From JAYRSJ01 sp041920215 (GTDB taxonomy: Bacteria; Pseudomonadota; Gammaproteobacteria; Burkholderiales; Burkholderiaceae_C): DNA of 64,000 bases. The notes beneath the pieces were generated by a model. It saw only the letters and a program-made list of their open reading frames with translations. It had not been told where the DNA came from and did no database searches. The position numbers and the translations under genes are program-made. Where the stretch lies: assembly GCA_041920215.1 (NCBI GenBank), contig JAYRSJ010000004.1, forward strand, positions 186,001-250,000, read 5' to 3'. This document shows, piece by piece, positions 25,374 through 34,219 of this stretch. Numbering within the stretch: the first letter of the stretch is position 1; the number at the start of each line of letters is the position of its first letter.

Positions 25374-26735
25374 TTGGAAACCACCAGTTCTGCCCTCGCC
25401 GCTGCGCTGCGCGCCGCACCGGCGCCCCTGCTCGCCACCCTACCCTCGGGCCTGCGCCTGGTCGCGATACCGATGCCCTGGCGGGCCACGCTGAGCCTCT
25501 CGGTCTTTGTGCGCAGCGGCAGCCTGCACGAGCACCAGGCCCGGCTCAGCGGGCTCAGCCATGTGGTCGAGCACATGGCTTTCAAGGGCACGGCCAGCCG
25601 CGACTGCCAGCGCATCAATCTGGATGCCGAGCAGCTGGGCGCCGAGCTCAATGCCCATACCGACAAGGATCACACCGCCTTCCATATCGAGGGCCTGCCC
25701 GGCGACCTGCCGGCCTTCGTGGAGCTGCTGGCGGATATCGTGCTGCGGCCCCGCTTCCCCGAGGAGGAGCTGGCGCGCGAGCTGCGCGTGATCGAGCAGG
25801 AGTACGCCGAGTACGAGGAAGACCCGGCCTCGCTGGCCTTCCGCCTCTTCGACCGCGCCTGCTATGGCGCGGCGCATCCGGCGGGCCGGCCCATCATCGG
25901 CACGCGGGCCAATATCCGCCGCTTCCGCCGCGAGCATCTGCTGGACTATGTGGGTCGCCAGTACAGCGCCGTCAACACGGTGATCGCGGTGGCCGGGCCG
26001 GTGGACGGTGCCGGCTTCGAGACGCTGCGCCGCCTGGTGGAGCGCCGCGACATCGGCTTTGGCGCGATGGCCGGCGGCAGCGGCCGGCTCAATGCGATCG
26101 ACACGCCGGCCTGGCTGGGCGGGCTGAAGGCCGGCCGCCTGGCCGGCAGCGGCCAGTGCCAGCTGGTGCTGGGCTGGCCGGCCCCGCCGCTGGCGGCCGG
26201 CGAGGCGCAGACCGCGCCGCATGTGCTGGCGGCCGCCCTGCTGGGCGAGGGCATGAGCTCACCGCTGCTGGACGAGATCCGCGAGCGTCGCGGCCTGGCC
26301 TATCACCTCGGTTGCGCGGCCGAGATCTGGCCGCATGGCGGCCAGTTGGTGATCGACGCCGCCACCTCGCCCGAGCAGGCCCCGGAGCTGCTGGACGCGG
26401 TGCACGCCCTGCTGCGCCAGCAGGCGCGGCAGGGCCCCGACCCGGTGGCGCTGGCCCGCGCCCGCCGCCAGCTGGCGCTGCGCAGCCTGCGCGCGCTGGA
26501 GCTGGCGGCGCGCCGGCTGGAGGCGGCTGCGCAGGACCTGTTCAACTTCGGCCGCCTGCGCGATCCGGCCGACTGGCTGGCCGCGCTGGATGCGGTGCAG
26601 CCTGCGCAGCTGCAGGCGGTGTTCGCGGCGCTGCAGCCCGAGGCCGCCGCGGTGCCGGCACTGGCCCTGGCAGGCAGCGTGCCACAGCGCCTGCGCCACC
26701 ATGCGCAGGCGCTGTGGCCCAGCCTGGCGGCTTGA
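25374..26735 (+). CDS. M16-family zinc metallopeptidase, start codon uncertain
   Basis: Pitrilysin/PqqL-like peptidase of about 453 residues, a two-domain M16 protein. From the TTG at 25374 the inverted zinc motif HVVEH is at 63-67, with the distal acidic ligand region RVIEQEYAEYEEDP about 75 residues later. The second half has the R/Y-type region DEIRERRGLAYHL. There is no signal peptide. No ATG occurs before conserved sequence begins. TTG codons at 25329, 25353 and 25374 are the candidates; an open frame extends back to 25179 but would overlap the divergent XRE gene. In many bacteria M16 genes come in pairs; here it is single. Confidence 0.8.
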   Translation: METTSSALAAALRAAPAPLLATLPSGLRLVAIPMPWRATLSLSVFVRSGSLHEHQARLSGLSHVVEHMAFKGTASRDCQRINLDAEQLGAELNAHTDKDHTAFHIEGLPGDLPAFVELLADIVLRPRFPEEELARELRVIEQEYAEYEEDPASLAFRLFDRACYGAAHPAGRPIIGTRANIRRFRREHLLDYVGRQYSAVNTVIAVAGPVDGAGFETLRRLVERRDIGFGAMAGGSGRLNAIDTPAWLGGLKAGRLAGSGQCQLVLGWPAPPLAAGEAQTAPHVLAAALLGEGMSSPLLDEIRERRGLAYHLGCAAEIWPHGGQLVIDAATSPEQAPELLDAVHALLRQQARQGPDPVALARARRQLALRSLRALELAARRLEAAAQDLFNFGRLRDPADWLAALDAVQPAQLQAVFAALQPEAAAVPALALAGSVPQRLRHHAQALWPSLAA

Positions 26736-26747
26736 GCGGGGGCCGCC

Positions 26748-27680
26748 ATGCAAGCCCTGCTGAACACCATCGCCACCCTGACGCTGCCGGACCCGCAGCA
26801 GCAGCAACAAGCCTGCCGGCTGTTCCACGGCCGCGGCGGCCTGCACCCCGGCTGCGAGCATCTGGCGCTGGACTTCTATCCGCCGCTGCTGCTGCTGACC
26901 AGCTTCGCGCCCCTCGATGAACCGGCGCTGCAGCAGATCCAGCAGGCGCTGGCGGCGCGCTGGCAGCAGCTGCGCCCCGGCGAGGCGTTGGCCTGGGTCT
27001 ATCAATGCCGCCAGCAGGGCCATAGCGAGACCCGGCTGATGGCCGGCAGCGTGCCCGAGCCGCATCTGGTGAACGAGGGCGGCGCGCTGTTCAGGGTGCA
27101 TCTGCTCAAGGGTCAGAACCACGGCCTCTTCCTGGACATGGCCGCCGGCCGGCAGTGGGTGCGCGAGCATCTGCGCACACGGCCCGGCGCCCGCGTGCTC
27201 AATCTCTTTGCCTACACCTGCGCCTTTTCGGTGGTCGCACTGCAGGCCGGCGCCGCCCAGGTGCTCAATGTGGACATGAGCGCCGGCGCGCTGGCCACCG
27301 GCCAGCACAACCATGCGCTCAACGGCCTGGCGGCCGGGGCCCGCTTCCTGGCGCACGACATCTTCAAGAGCTGGGGCAAGATCAGCCGCGCCGGCCCCTA
27401 CGAGCTGGTCGTCCTCGACCCGCCCAGCTACCAGAAGGGCAGCTTCGTGGCCGGCAAGGACTATGCGCGCCTGCTGCGCCGCCTGCCCGATCTGCTGGCG
27501 CCCGGCGGCCATGCGCTGCTGTGCCTGAACGCGCCCGAGCTGGACAGCGAGTTCCTGCACCAGCTGATGCGCGCCGAGGCACCGGCGCTGCGCTTTGAGC
27601 AGCGCCTGGCCAATCCGCCGGCTTTTGCCGATGTGGCGCCGGAGCGCGCGCTCAAGGTGCTGGTCTACCATGCAGCCTGA
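26748..27680 (+). CDS. Class I SAM-dependent methyltransferase (RlmI/RlmK-like)
   Basis: 310-residue methyltransferase. The SAM-binding core has VLNLFAYTCAFSVVALQAGA, then NVDMSAGAL, and the catalytic DPPSYQKGSF loop typical of RlmI/RlmK-type RNA methyltransferases. The N-terminal part is not a clear PUA domain. The likely substrate is RNA, but this is inferred. It starts 12 bp after the M16 stop and is followed by tag, so the three genes may be co-transcribed. Confidence 0.85.
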   Translation: MQALLNTIATLTLPDPQQQQQACRLFHGRGGLHPGCEHLALDFYPPLLLLTSFAPLDEPALQQIQQALAARWQQLRPGEALAWVYQCRQQGHSETRLMAGSVPEPHLVNEGGALFRVHLLKGQNHGLFLDMAAGRQWVREHLRTRPGARVLNLFAYTCAFSVVALQAGAAQVLNVDMSAGALATGQHNHALNGLAAGARFLAHDIFKSWGKISRAGPYELVVLDPPSYQKGSFVAGKDYARLLRRLPDLLAPGGHALLCLNAPELDSEFLHQLMRAEAPALRFEQRLANPPAFADVAPERALKVLVYHAA

Positions 27681-27707
27681 CGCTAACGACGCAAGGACGC
27701 AGCCCCG

Positions 27708-28310
27708 ATGACCACAAGCCTGCCCGGACCCGATGGCCAGCTGCGCTGCCGCTGGTGCCATGCCACGCCCGAGTACCTGGCCTATCACGACGAGGAATGG
27801 GGCTATCCGGTGGTCGATGACCGTCGCCTGTTCGAGAAGCTGAGCCTGGAGGCCTTCCAGTCGGGCCTGAGCTGGCGCACGATACTGGCCAAGCGCGCGA
27901 ACTTCCGCCGCGCCTTCGCCGGCTTCGAGATCGCGCAGGTGGCCCGCTTCGGCGCCGCCGAGCGCGCCGCCCTGCGGGCGGATGCCGGCATCGTGCGCCA
28001 TGCCGGCAAGATCGATGCGGTGATCAACAATGCCCAGCGCGCGCTGGCGTTGATCGCCGAGCAGGGCTCGCTGGCCCGCCATGTCTGGTCCTATGAGTCC
28101 CCCGCCGAGCCGCTCGATGCAGCACCGCGCTCGACCTCGCCCGCCGCGGTGGCCCTCGCCAAGGACCTGAAGAAGCGCGGCTGGCAGTTCGTCGGGCCGA
28201 CCACGGTCTATGCCTTCATGCAGGCCATGGGTCTGGTCAACGACCATGCACCGGACTGCGTGACGCGCGCGCGGGTGGCGCAGGCACGCCAGCGCTTCAG
28301 CCGCCCCTGA
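27708..28310 (+). CDS. tag: DNA-3-methyladenine glycosylase I
   Basis: Removes 3-methyladenine from alkylated DNA, the first step of base-excision repair. 200 residues. N-terminal RCRWCHATPEYLAYHDEEWG has the first zinc ligands, FEKLSLEAFQSGLSW is the hallmark segment, and the C-terminal NDHAPDC has the remaining His and Cys zinc ligands. Full length. Confidence 0.95.
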   Translation: MTTSLPGPDGQLRCRWCHATPEYLAYHDEEWGYPVVDDRRLFEKLSLEAFQSGLSWRTILAKRANFRRAFAGFEIAQVARFGAAERAALRADAGIVRHAGKIDAVINNAQRALALIAEQGSLARHVWSYESPAEPLDAAPRSTSPAAVALAKDLKKRGWQFVGPTTVYAFMQAMGLVNDHAPDCVTRARVAQARQRFSRP

Positions 28311-28320
28311 GGGAGCGCCT

Positions 28321-28968
28321 TCAGGCCTCGCGCAGCAGGTTCGACAGCTCGACCGCCGACTTGACGTTCATCTTCTCGAACACCCGGGCGCGGTGGACCT
28401 CGACGGTGCGCACGCTGATATTGAGCTGATCGGCGATCAGCTTGTTGGGCAGGCCCTGCACCACCAGAGCCATGACCTCGCGCTCACGCTCGGTCAGCTC
28501 GGCGCGGCGCAGCGCCAGCTGGCCCTGCTGCTCGCGCGCGGCGATGGCTTCGGCGCTGAGCTTGAGCGCCTGCTCGACCCGGTCGACCAGGGCGTTGTCT
28601 GAAAAAGGTTTCTCCACGAAATCGAAGGCGCCGCGTTTGACCGCCGCGACTGCGGTGGGCACATCGCCATGGCCGGTCAGGAAGATCACGGGCAGGGCCT
28701 GGCCCAGGCCGCGCTCCAGCAGGCGCTCGAACAGGGCCAGACCGCTCATGCCGGGCATGCGCACATCGAGCAGCAGGCAGCTGGGCGCATCAGGCCAGTG
28801 GCTGGCGCGCCCCGGACGCGCATCCAGCATGGCCTCGAAGGCCTCGGCGCTGGGAAAGCACTCGGAGAGCAGGCGGCGCGAGCGCAGCAGCCAGGCCAGC
28901 GCATCGCGCACCACCTCCTCGTCGTCGACCAGATAGACCATGGGCAGGGCGTTGCGGTTGATCGTCAT
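28321..28968 (-). CDS. FixJ/DctR-type response regulator
   Basis: 215-residue DNA-binding response regulator. The receiver domain has VDDEE near 14-18, acceptor Asp in LLLDVRMPGMSG, and Lys in VEKPFSD. The C-terminal LuxR/FixJ HTH has LTEREREVMALVVQGLPNKLIA and SVRTVEVHRARVFEKM. ATG 28968 overlaps the stop of the sensor kinase by ATGA, so the two are translationally coupled. The arrangement matches DctS-DctR systems for C4-dicarboxylates; the neighbouring malic enzyme fits that role. Confidence 0.92.
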   Translation of the reverse strand: MTINRNALPMVYLVDDEEVVRDALAWLLRSRRLLSECFPSAEAFEAMLDARPGRASHWPDAPSCLLLDVRMPGMSGLALFERLLERGLGQALPVIFLTGHGDVPTAVAAVKRGAFDFVEKPFSDNALVDRVEQALKLSAEAIAAREQQGQLALRRAELTEREREVMALVVQGLPNKLIADQLNISVRTVEVHRARVFEKMNVKSAVELSNLLREA

Positions 28969-31079
28969 CGATGGCTCTCCTCGTCCTCGGCCGTCATGGT
29001 AGCGGCGGCCGGCAAGGTGAAGCGGAAGGTGGTGCCACGCGGCCCCTCGGGTCCGTCCTCGGTGCGGCTGTCGAAGTCCATCGCACCGCCATGCTGCTCG
29101 ACCACGGTGCGGCACAGACTCAGCCCCAGGCCCATGCCCTCGCTGCGGGTGGTGAAGAAGGGGGTGAAGAGCTGCTTGGCCACGCCCTCGGGAATGCCGG
29201 GGCCGCGGTCCATCACCTCGAAGCGCACCCAGCGGCTGGACAGCGGCTCGACGCTGAGCGTCAGCACCCGGTCGGCCAGCGGCGTGGCGCCGTCCATCGC
29301 CTGGATGCCGTTGCGGGTCAGATTCAGCAGCACCTGCTCGACCATGGTGCGGTCGCAGCGCACCCGCGGCGCGGGCTGCGGCAGCTGCACATCGATGCGG
29401 GTACCGCTCTTGCGCGCCTGCAGGCGCACCAGGGGCAGCACCGCATCAATCAGCTGATCCACCCCTATGGCCTCGCGGGCCTGCTCGCGGCGGCGCACGA
29501 AGTCATGCACGCTCTTGATCACCCGGCCGGCGCGCTCGGCCTGCTCGGCCACCCGGCTGAGGGCCTGGCGCACCATGGCCGGGGTCTGGGGGTCGTCGGC
29601 CTCGCGGCTCAGCAGGTTCAGCGAGGCGGTGGCATAGCTGGCGATGGCGGACAGCGGCTGGTTCAGCTCATGACTCAGCAGCGAGGCCATCTCACCAACG
29701 GTGGCCAGGCGGGCGGTGGCCTGCAGGCGGTCCTGCTGCTGGCGCGACAGCTCCTCGACCCGGCGCTGGGCGCTGACATCGAGCACCGCGCTCATCCAGC
29801 CGGTCTGCTCGCCCTGCGCGCTCTTCAGCGGCGCCTCGTAGATCATCACCGGAAAGCGCTCACCGCCGTTGCGCATGAAGACGGTCTCGAAGCCCTGGCG
29901 CTGCTCCTGGCCGGCCTCCCAGCGCGCGCTGCGGTCGCGATGGCGGCGCTGGTATTCCTCGATGAACTCGGGCGGCCAGTAGGGCGGCGTGGCCCGCCCC
30001 AGCAGCTCCTCGGCCTTGTAGCCCACCATCGCGCAGAAGGCCGGGTTCACATAGCTGATATTGCCGGCCATATCGCGGGCGCGCAGGCCGGTGATCAGCG
30101 AGTTCTCCATCGCCTGGCGGAAGGCCAGCGCCTCGGCCAGTGCCGATTCGGCCTGGGCGCGCCGGCGCACATCGCGGGCCAGCAGAATCACCACCGCGAA
30201 CAGGGCCAGCGACAGGCCCAGCACCAGGGCGGTGGCCAGATTGGGAATCAGCTTGGGCTCGCCGGTGGCGCTGTCGGCACGCAGCTGCAGGGTCAGGCCC
30301 GGCAGATCGACCACCCGCTCGGCCAGGTAGTAGCCGGCCCCCCGGGTCAGGCCGGTGCGGGCCAGCCGGGTGCCGTCGCCCTCGACAAAGGACAGCTCGT
30401 TGCCGCGCGCCAGCTCCTGGCCGGCAGCTTCCTCCAGCAGATTGCGCAGGCTGACGGTGGCGACCAGAAAGGCTTCGACCTCGCCGGCGCGCAGCTGGGG
30501 CAGGCAGAGGTCGACCACCTCCAGCCCCTCGCCGCCCGGCAGCGGCACAAAGTAGCTGCGCGAGTACAGCGGCCCGCCCTGGCGCAGCGCGGCCGCACAG
30601 GCCAGCTCGGTCTCCAGCTGCAGCTGCTCGCGCCCCATCAGCGCGAACAGCGAGGGCGCGTAGGGCGAATCGAAAGCCTCCAGCACCTCGCGCTGGGCGT
30701 CACGGTACTCGATGCGCTGCAGCGCATGGGCGCTGCGCAGCAGCTCAGCCACCTCGGTGCGCCAGCGCGGGGTCTGGGCGCTGGCCCACAGCAGGGCCTG
30801 CAGACCTTGCAGCTCGCGGCCGGCCAGCTGCTTGGCGCGGGCCGCCACCTCGGCGGCGGCGCGCTCGACCTGGTCCTGCGCACGCGAGGCCTCGTAGCTG
30901 AGGGTCAGCGCCACCAGCAGCGACTGGGCCACCAGCAGCAGCGCCACCAGTGCACCCCACAACAGGGGCCGGCGCCAGCGCCGCAGTCGCGGCAGCTTGG
31001 CGTCGGTGGCGGACAGGGGTGGGTGGGGTGGCATGCGGCAGGCGTCTGGACTCGGCTGGCAGTATTGGTGCATTGCCAT
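28965..31079 (-). CDS. PAS-containing membrane sensor kinase (DctS-like)
   Basis: 704-residue inner-membrane kinase. TM1 (about 37-60), a periplasmic sensor region of about 220 residues, TM2 (about 285-305), then a PAS domain (MENSLITGLRARD, YVNPAFCAMVGYKAEELLG), HisKA with LLSHELNQPLSAIASYAT, and HATPase with DRGPGIPEG, FFTTRSEGMGLGLS. This is the FixL/DctS layout. Ligand recognition is inferred to be a dicarboxylate from the adjacent maeB and the FixJ-type partner. The start ATG 31079 has no clear Shine-Dalgarno; ATG 31034 is an alternative. It is divergent from maeB. Confidence 0.88.
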   Translation of the reverse strand: MAMHQYCQPSPDACRMPPHPPLSATDAKLPRLRRWRRPLLWGALVALLLVAQSLLVALTLSYEASRAQDQVERAAAEVAARAKQLAGRELQGLQALLWASAQTPRWRTEVAELLRSAHALQRIEYRDAQREVLEAFDSPYAPSLFALMGREQLQLETELACAAALRQGGPLYSRSYFVPLPGGEGLEVVDLCLPQLRAGEVEAFLVATVSLRNLLEEAAGQELARGNELSFVEGDGTRLARTGLTRGAGYYLAERVVDLPGLTLQLRADSATGEPKLIPNLATALVLGLSLALFAVVILLARDVRRRAQAESALAEALAFRQAMENSLITGLRARDMAGNISYVNPAFCAMVGYKAEELLGRATPPYWPPEFIEEYQRRHRDRSARWEAGQEQRQGFETVFMRNGGERFPVMIYEAPLKSAQGEQTGWMSAVLDVSAQRRVEELSRQQQDRLQATARLATVGEMASLLSHELNQPLSAIASYATASLNLLSREADDPQTPAMVRQALSRVAEQAERAGRVIKSVHDFVRRREQAREAIGVDQLIDAVLPLVRLQARKSGTRIDVQLPQPAPRVRCDRTMVEQVLLNLTRNGIQAMDGATPLADRVLTLSVEPLSSRWVRFEVMDRGPGIPEGVAKQLFTPFFTTRSEGMGLGLSLCRTVVEQHGGAMDFDSRTEDGPEGPRGTTFRFTLPAAATMTAEDEESHR

Positions 31080-31153
31080 GCATCTCTGATGCGCAGTTTC
31101 GCGTATCTATCCGCTAGCGCGACGGTGGACACTCGCGATGCTGGATAGGCATC
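31080..31153. promoter_or_regulatory. GATGC/GCATC inverted repeats between sensor kinase and maeB
   Basis: Two inverted pairs of the same pentamer occur in the 137-bp divergent region. GCATC-TCT-GATGC is at 31080-31092, touching the kinase start codon, and GATGC-N7-GCATC is at 31137-31153. A -10-like TACAAT for maeB is at 31186-31191. These are candidate binding sites for the response regulator or for malate-responsive control; this is inference. Confidence 0.35.
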
Positions 31154-31216
31154 AGCGGCGGCCCGCCCGCTGCCGATGCCACTTCTACAATCGCCGCACC
31201 GACCCGAGACACCGCC

Positions 31217-33511
31217 ATGCCGACTTCCGAACAGAAACGCGCCCAGCTGCGCCAAGCCGCTCTCGAATATCACGAGTTCCCGACGCCCGGCAAGATCGCG
31301 ATCGCGCCGACCAAGCAGCTGGTCAACCAGCGCGATCTGGCACTGGCCTATTCGCCGGGCGTGGCGGCCGCCTGCGAGGAGATCGTGGCCGACCCGGCCA
31401 ATGCCTTCCGCTACACCTCGCGCGGCAATCTGGTAGCGGTGGTCACCAACGGCACGGCGGTGCTGGGCCTGGGCGATATCGGCCCGCTGGCCTCCAAGCC
31501 GGTGATGGAAGGCAAGGGCGTGCTGTTCAAGAAGTTCGCCGGCATCGATGTCTTCGACCTGGAGATCCAGGAGCGCGACCTCGACAAGCTGGTGGACGTG
31601 ATCGCCGCGCTGGAGCCGACGTTCGGCGGCATCAATCTGGAAGACATCAAGGCGCCCGACTGCTTCTATGTCGAGCGCAAGCTGCGCGAGCGGATGAAGA
31701 TTCCGGTCTTCCACGATGACCAGCACGGCACCGCCATCGTTGTGGGCGCGGCCCTGTTGAACGGCCTCAAGGTGCTGGGCAAGGACATCAAGCAGGTCAA
31801 GCTGGTGACCTCGGGCGCCGGTGCGGCGGCGCTGGCCTGCCTGAACCTGCTGGTGAAGCTGGGCCTGCCGCGCGAGAACATCTGGGTGACCGATCTGGCC
31901 GGCCTGGTCTACGAGGGCCGCGTCGAGCTGATGGACCCGGACAAGGCGCAGTTTGCGCAGCGCACCGAGCAGCGCAGCCTGCGCGAGGCGATTGCCGGCG
32001 CCGACGTCTTCCTGGGCCTGTCGGCCGGCGGCGTGCTCAAGGCCGATATGGTGGCCACGATGGCCGAGCGCCCGATGATCTTCGCGCTGGCCAACCCCAC
32101 GCCGGAGATCCTGCCGGAAGAGGTCAAGGCGGTGCGCGACGACGCGGTGATGGCCACCGGCCGCACCGACTATCCGAACCAGGTCAACAACGTCCTGTGC
32201 TTCCCCTATATCTTCCGCGGCGCGCTCGATTGCGGCGCCACCACCATCAACGACGAGATGGAGATCGCGGCGGTGCGTGCGATCGCCGAGCTGGCCCAGG
32301 CCGAGCAGAGCGAGGTGGTGGCCGCCGCCTATGCGGGCGCCAATCTGAGTTTCGGCCCCGAGTACCTGATCCCCAAGCCCTTCGACCCGCGTCTGATGAT
32401 GAAGATCGCGCCCGCGGTGGCGCAGGCGGCGGCGGAATCGGGCGTGGCGGCCCGCCCGATCGCGGACATGGACGCCTACCGCGAGAAGCTGCAGAGCTTT
32501 GTCTATGCCTCGGGCACGACGATGAAGCCGATCTTCAACGTCGCCAAGCGGGCCAAGGCCAAGCGCGTCGCCTATGCCGAGGGCGAGGAGGAGCGCATCC
32601 TGCGCGCGGTGCAGGTGGTGGTCGACGAGGGCCTGGCCCGCCCCACGCTGATCGGCCGCCCCGAGGTGATCGCGCAGCGCTGCGAACGCTTCGGCCTGCG
32701 CCTGCAGCAGGGCCGTGACTACGACACGGTCAATGTCGAGCATGACGAGCGCTACCGCGACTACTGGCAGACCTATCACCAGATGACCGAGCGCAAGGGC
32801 GTGACCCAGCAGCTCGCCAAGATCGAGATGCGCCGCCGCCTGACGCTGATCAGCTGCATGCTGCTGCACAAGGGCGAGGTCGATGGCATGTTGTGCGGCA
32901 CCTGGAGCAACACGGCCATGCACCTGCAGTACATCGACCAGGTGATCGGCAAGCGCGCCGGCGTGAAAACCTATGCCTGCATGAACGGCCTGATCCTGCC
33001 GGGCCGCCAGGTCTTCCTGGTCGACACCCATGTCAACTACGACCCGACCGCCGAGCAGCTGGCCGAGATCACCCAGATGGCGGCCGAGGAGCTGATGCGC
33101 TTCGGCATACGCCCCAAGGCCGCCCTGCTCTCGCACAGCAATTTCGGCTCCAGCAACCAGCCCTCGGCGCTGAAGATGCGCGCGGCCCTGGCCCTGATCC
33201 AGCAGAACGCGCCCTGGCTGGAGGTGGATGGCGAGATGCACGGCGACACCGCGCTCGACGCGGCCTACCGCGCCCAGCTGATGCCGCGCTCGACGCTCAG
33301 CGGCGAGGCCAATCTGCTGGTGCTGCCCAATATCGACGCCGCCAACATCAGCTACAACCTGCTGAAGACCGCGGCCGGCGGCGGCATCGCGATCGGCCCG
33401 GTGCTGCTGGGCGCGGCCAAACCGGTCCATGTGCTGACACCCTCGGCCACGGTGCGTCGTATCGTCAATATGACGGCGCTGACCGTGGCCGACGCCAACG
33501 CCGCCCGCTGA
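31217..33511 (+). CDS. maeB: NADP-dependent malic enzyme with phosphotransacetylase-like domain
   Basis: Oxidative decarboxylation of malate to pyruvate, giving NADPH. 764 residues: malic N-terminal domain (YSPGVAAACEEI, about 45-56), NAD(P)-binding domain with TSGAGAAALACLNLL and the metal/substrate region HDDQHGTAIV, and a C-terminal phosphotransacetylase-like regulatory domain from about residue 440 with LLSHSNFGSSNQPSA. This is the MaeB-type three-part layout. It is divergent from the DctS/DctR-like pair, which may control it. Confidence 0.96.
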   Translation: MPTSEQKRAQLRQAALEYHEFPTPGKIAIAPTKQLVNQRDLALAYSPGVAAACEEIVADPANAFRYTSRGNLVAVVTNGTAVLGLGDIGPLASKPVMEGKGVLFKKFAGIDVFDLEIQERDLDKLVDVIAALEPTFGGINLEDIKAPDCFYVERKLRERMKIPVFHDDQHGTAIVVGAALLNGLKVLGKDIKQVKLVTSGAGAAALACLNLLVKLGLPRENIWVTDLAGLVYEGRVELMDPDKAQFAQRTEQRSLREAIAGADVFLGLSAGGVLKADMVATMAERPMIFALANPTPEILPEEVKAVRDDAVMATGRTDYPNQVNNVLCFPYIFRGALDCGATTINDEMEIAAVRAIAELAQAEQSEVVAAAYAGANLSFGPEYLIPKPFDPRLMMKIAPAVAQAAAESGVAARPIADMDAYREKLQSFVYASGTTMKPIFNVAKRAKAKRVAYAEGEEERILRAVQVVVDEGLARPTLIGRPEVIAQRCERFGLRLQQGRDYDTVNVEHDERYRDYWQTYHQMTERKGVTQQLAKIEMRRRLTLISCMLLHKGEVDGMLCGTWSNTAMHLQYIDQVIGKRAGVKTYACMNGLILPGRQVFLVDTHVNYDPTAEQLAEITQMAAEELMRFGIRPKAALLSHSNFGSSNQPSALKMRAALALIQQNAPWLEVDGEMHGDTALDAAYRAQLMPRSTLSGEANLLVLPNIDAANISYNLLKTAAGGGIAIGPVLLGAAKPVHVLTPSATVRRIVNMTALTVADANAAR

Positions 33512-33520
33512 GGAGGGCAA

Positions 33521-33556
33521 CGCCCGCCCGGGCCCATCGGCGGGGCAGGGCGGGCG
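33521..33556 (+). terminator. GC-rich hairpin downstream of maeB
   Basis: CGCCCGCCC (33521-33529) pairs perfectly with GGGCGGGCG (33548-33556) across an 18-nt loop, 10 bp after the maeB stop. No T-run follows, so it is a weak candidate for a terminator; it may instead protect the 3' end of the mRNA. Confidence 0.35.
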
Positions 33557-33568
33557 CACAGCGCTCGG

Positions 33569-33623
33569 CGGCACCAGCGATTACAAAAGTTTGTAGAGGC
33601 TCACCAATTCATTTCTGGTGCCG
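33569..33623. repeat. Nested inverted repeats upstream of the ribonuclease gene
   Basis: CGGCACCAG (33569-33577) and CTGGTGCCG (33615-33623) form a perfect 9-bp inverted repeat. Within its loop lies the palindrome TACAAA-AG-TTTGTA (33582-33595). Base composition turns AT-rich here compared with the flanking genes. It may be a cruciform-type regulatory site or an insertion remnant. Confidence 0.55.
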
Positions 33624-33763
33624 TTCTTCTGCGTGCAGCATGGGCTACAAACAGTGTATGCGCACACTAACTAACGCTCCAGAACCCCGAACCGGCGAGA
33701 CGGCGGCTTGAGATTTTTGATCTCATTCTGTACCATCTTGCTTTCAAAGTTCAGGGTAAACCC

Positions 33764-34174
33764 GTGTTTTTGCTCGATCGGTCGCCCAAGTGGCCATCTT
33801 GGCGCCATGCCGGCTTGTTGCTCAGCCTGGTGGCAGCGCTAGGTGCCAGCCCCTTGGCGCAGGCCAAGGAATCGATTGCCGCACAGGACACGGTGGCCTT
33901 GACGGCGCTCCCGCGCGAAGCCCAGACCACGCACCGCCTCGTACTTTCCGGCGGGCCCTTTCCCTACCAGAAAGACGGCAGCGTATTCGGTAATCGCGAA
34001 CGGTTGCTGCCCATCAAGGCCAGAGGTTTCTACCGCGAATATACCGTGCGCACGCCGGGCGCCCGCAATCGCGGAGCTCGGCGGCTGGTATGCGGCGGCA
34101 AGCCTCCGACCCAACCTGAAGCTTGTTTTTATACCGACGACCATTACGCGAGCTTCAAGCGCATCGTGCACTGA
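33764..34174 (+). CDS. Secreted guanyl-specific ribonuclease, RNase Sa (N1/T1/barnase) family
   Basis: 136 residues with a signal peptide (hydrophobic LLLSLVAALGASPLAQA at 18-34), so the product is exported. The mature domain closely follows RNase Sa: GPFPYQKDGSVFGNRE, FYREYTV, TPGARNRGARRL and TDDHYASF. Catalytic residues by alignment with RNase Sa (Glu54, Arg69, His85) are Glu92, Arg107 and His127. Cys110 and Cys121 could form a disulphide. It would cleave RNA after guanosine. The GTG start at 33764 is used; the upstream AGGG is a weak ribosome-binding site. A barstar-family gene follows 45 bp later, giving a toxin-inhibitor or enzyme-inhibitor pair. The region is AT-richer than its surroundings, suggesting transfer. 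Confidence 0.92.
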   Translation: MFLLDRSPKWPSWRHAGLLLSLVAALGASPLAQAKESIAAQDTVALTALPREAQTTHRLVLSGGPFPYQKDGSVFGNRERLLPIKARGFYREYTVRTPGARNRGARRLVCGGKPPTQPEACFYTDDHYASFKRIVH

Positions 34175-34219
34175 ATCGGCGGCCAAGCGTTCTGATGACT
34201 ATATAGGAGGATCGCGACC

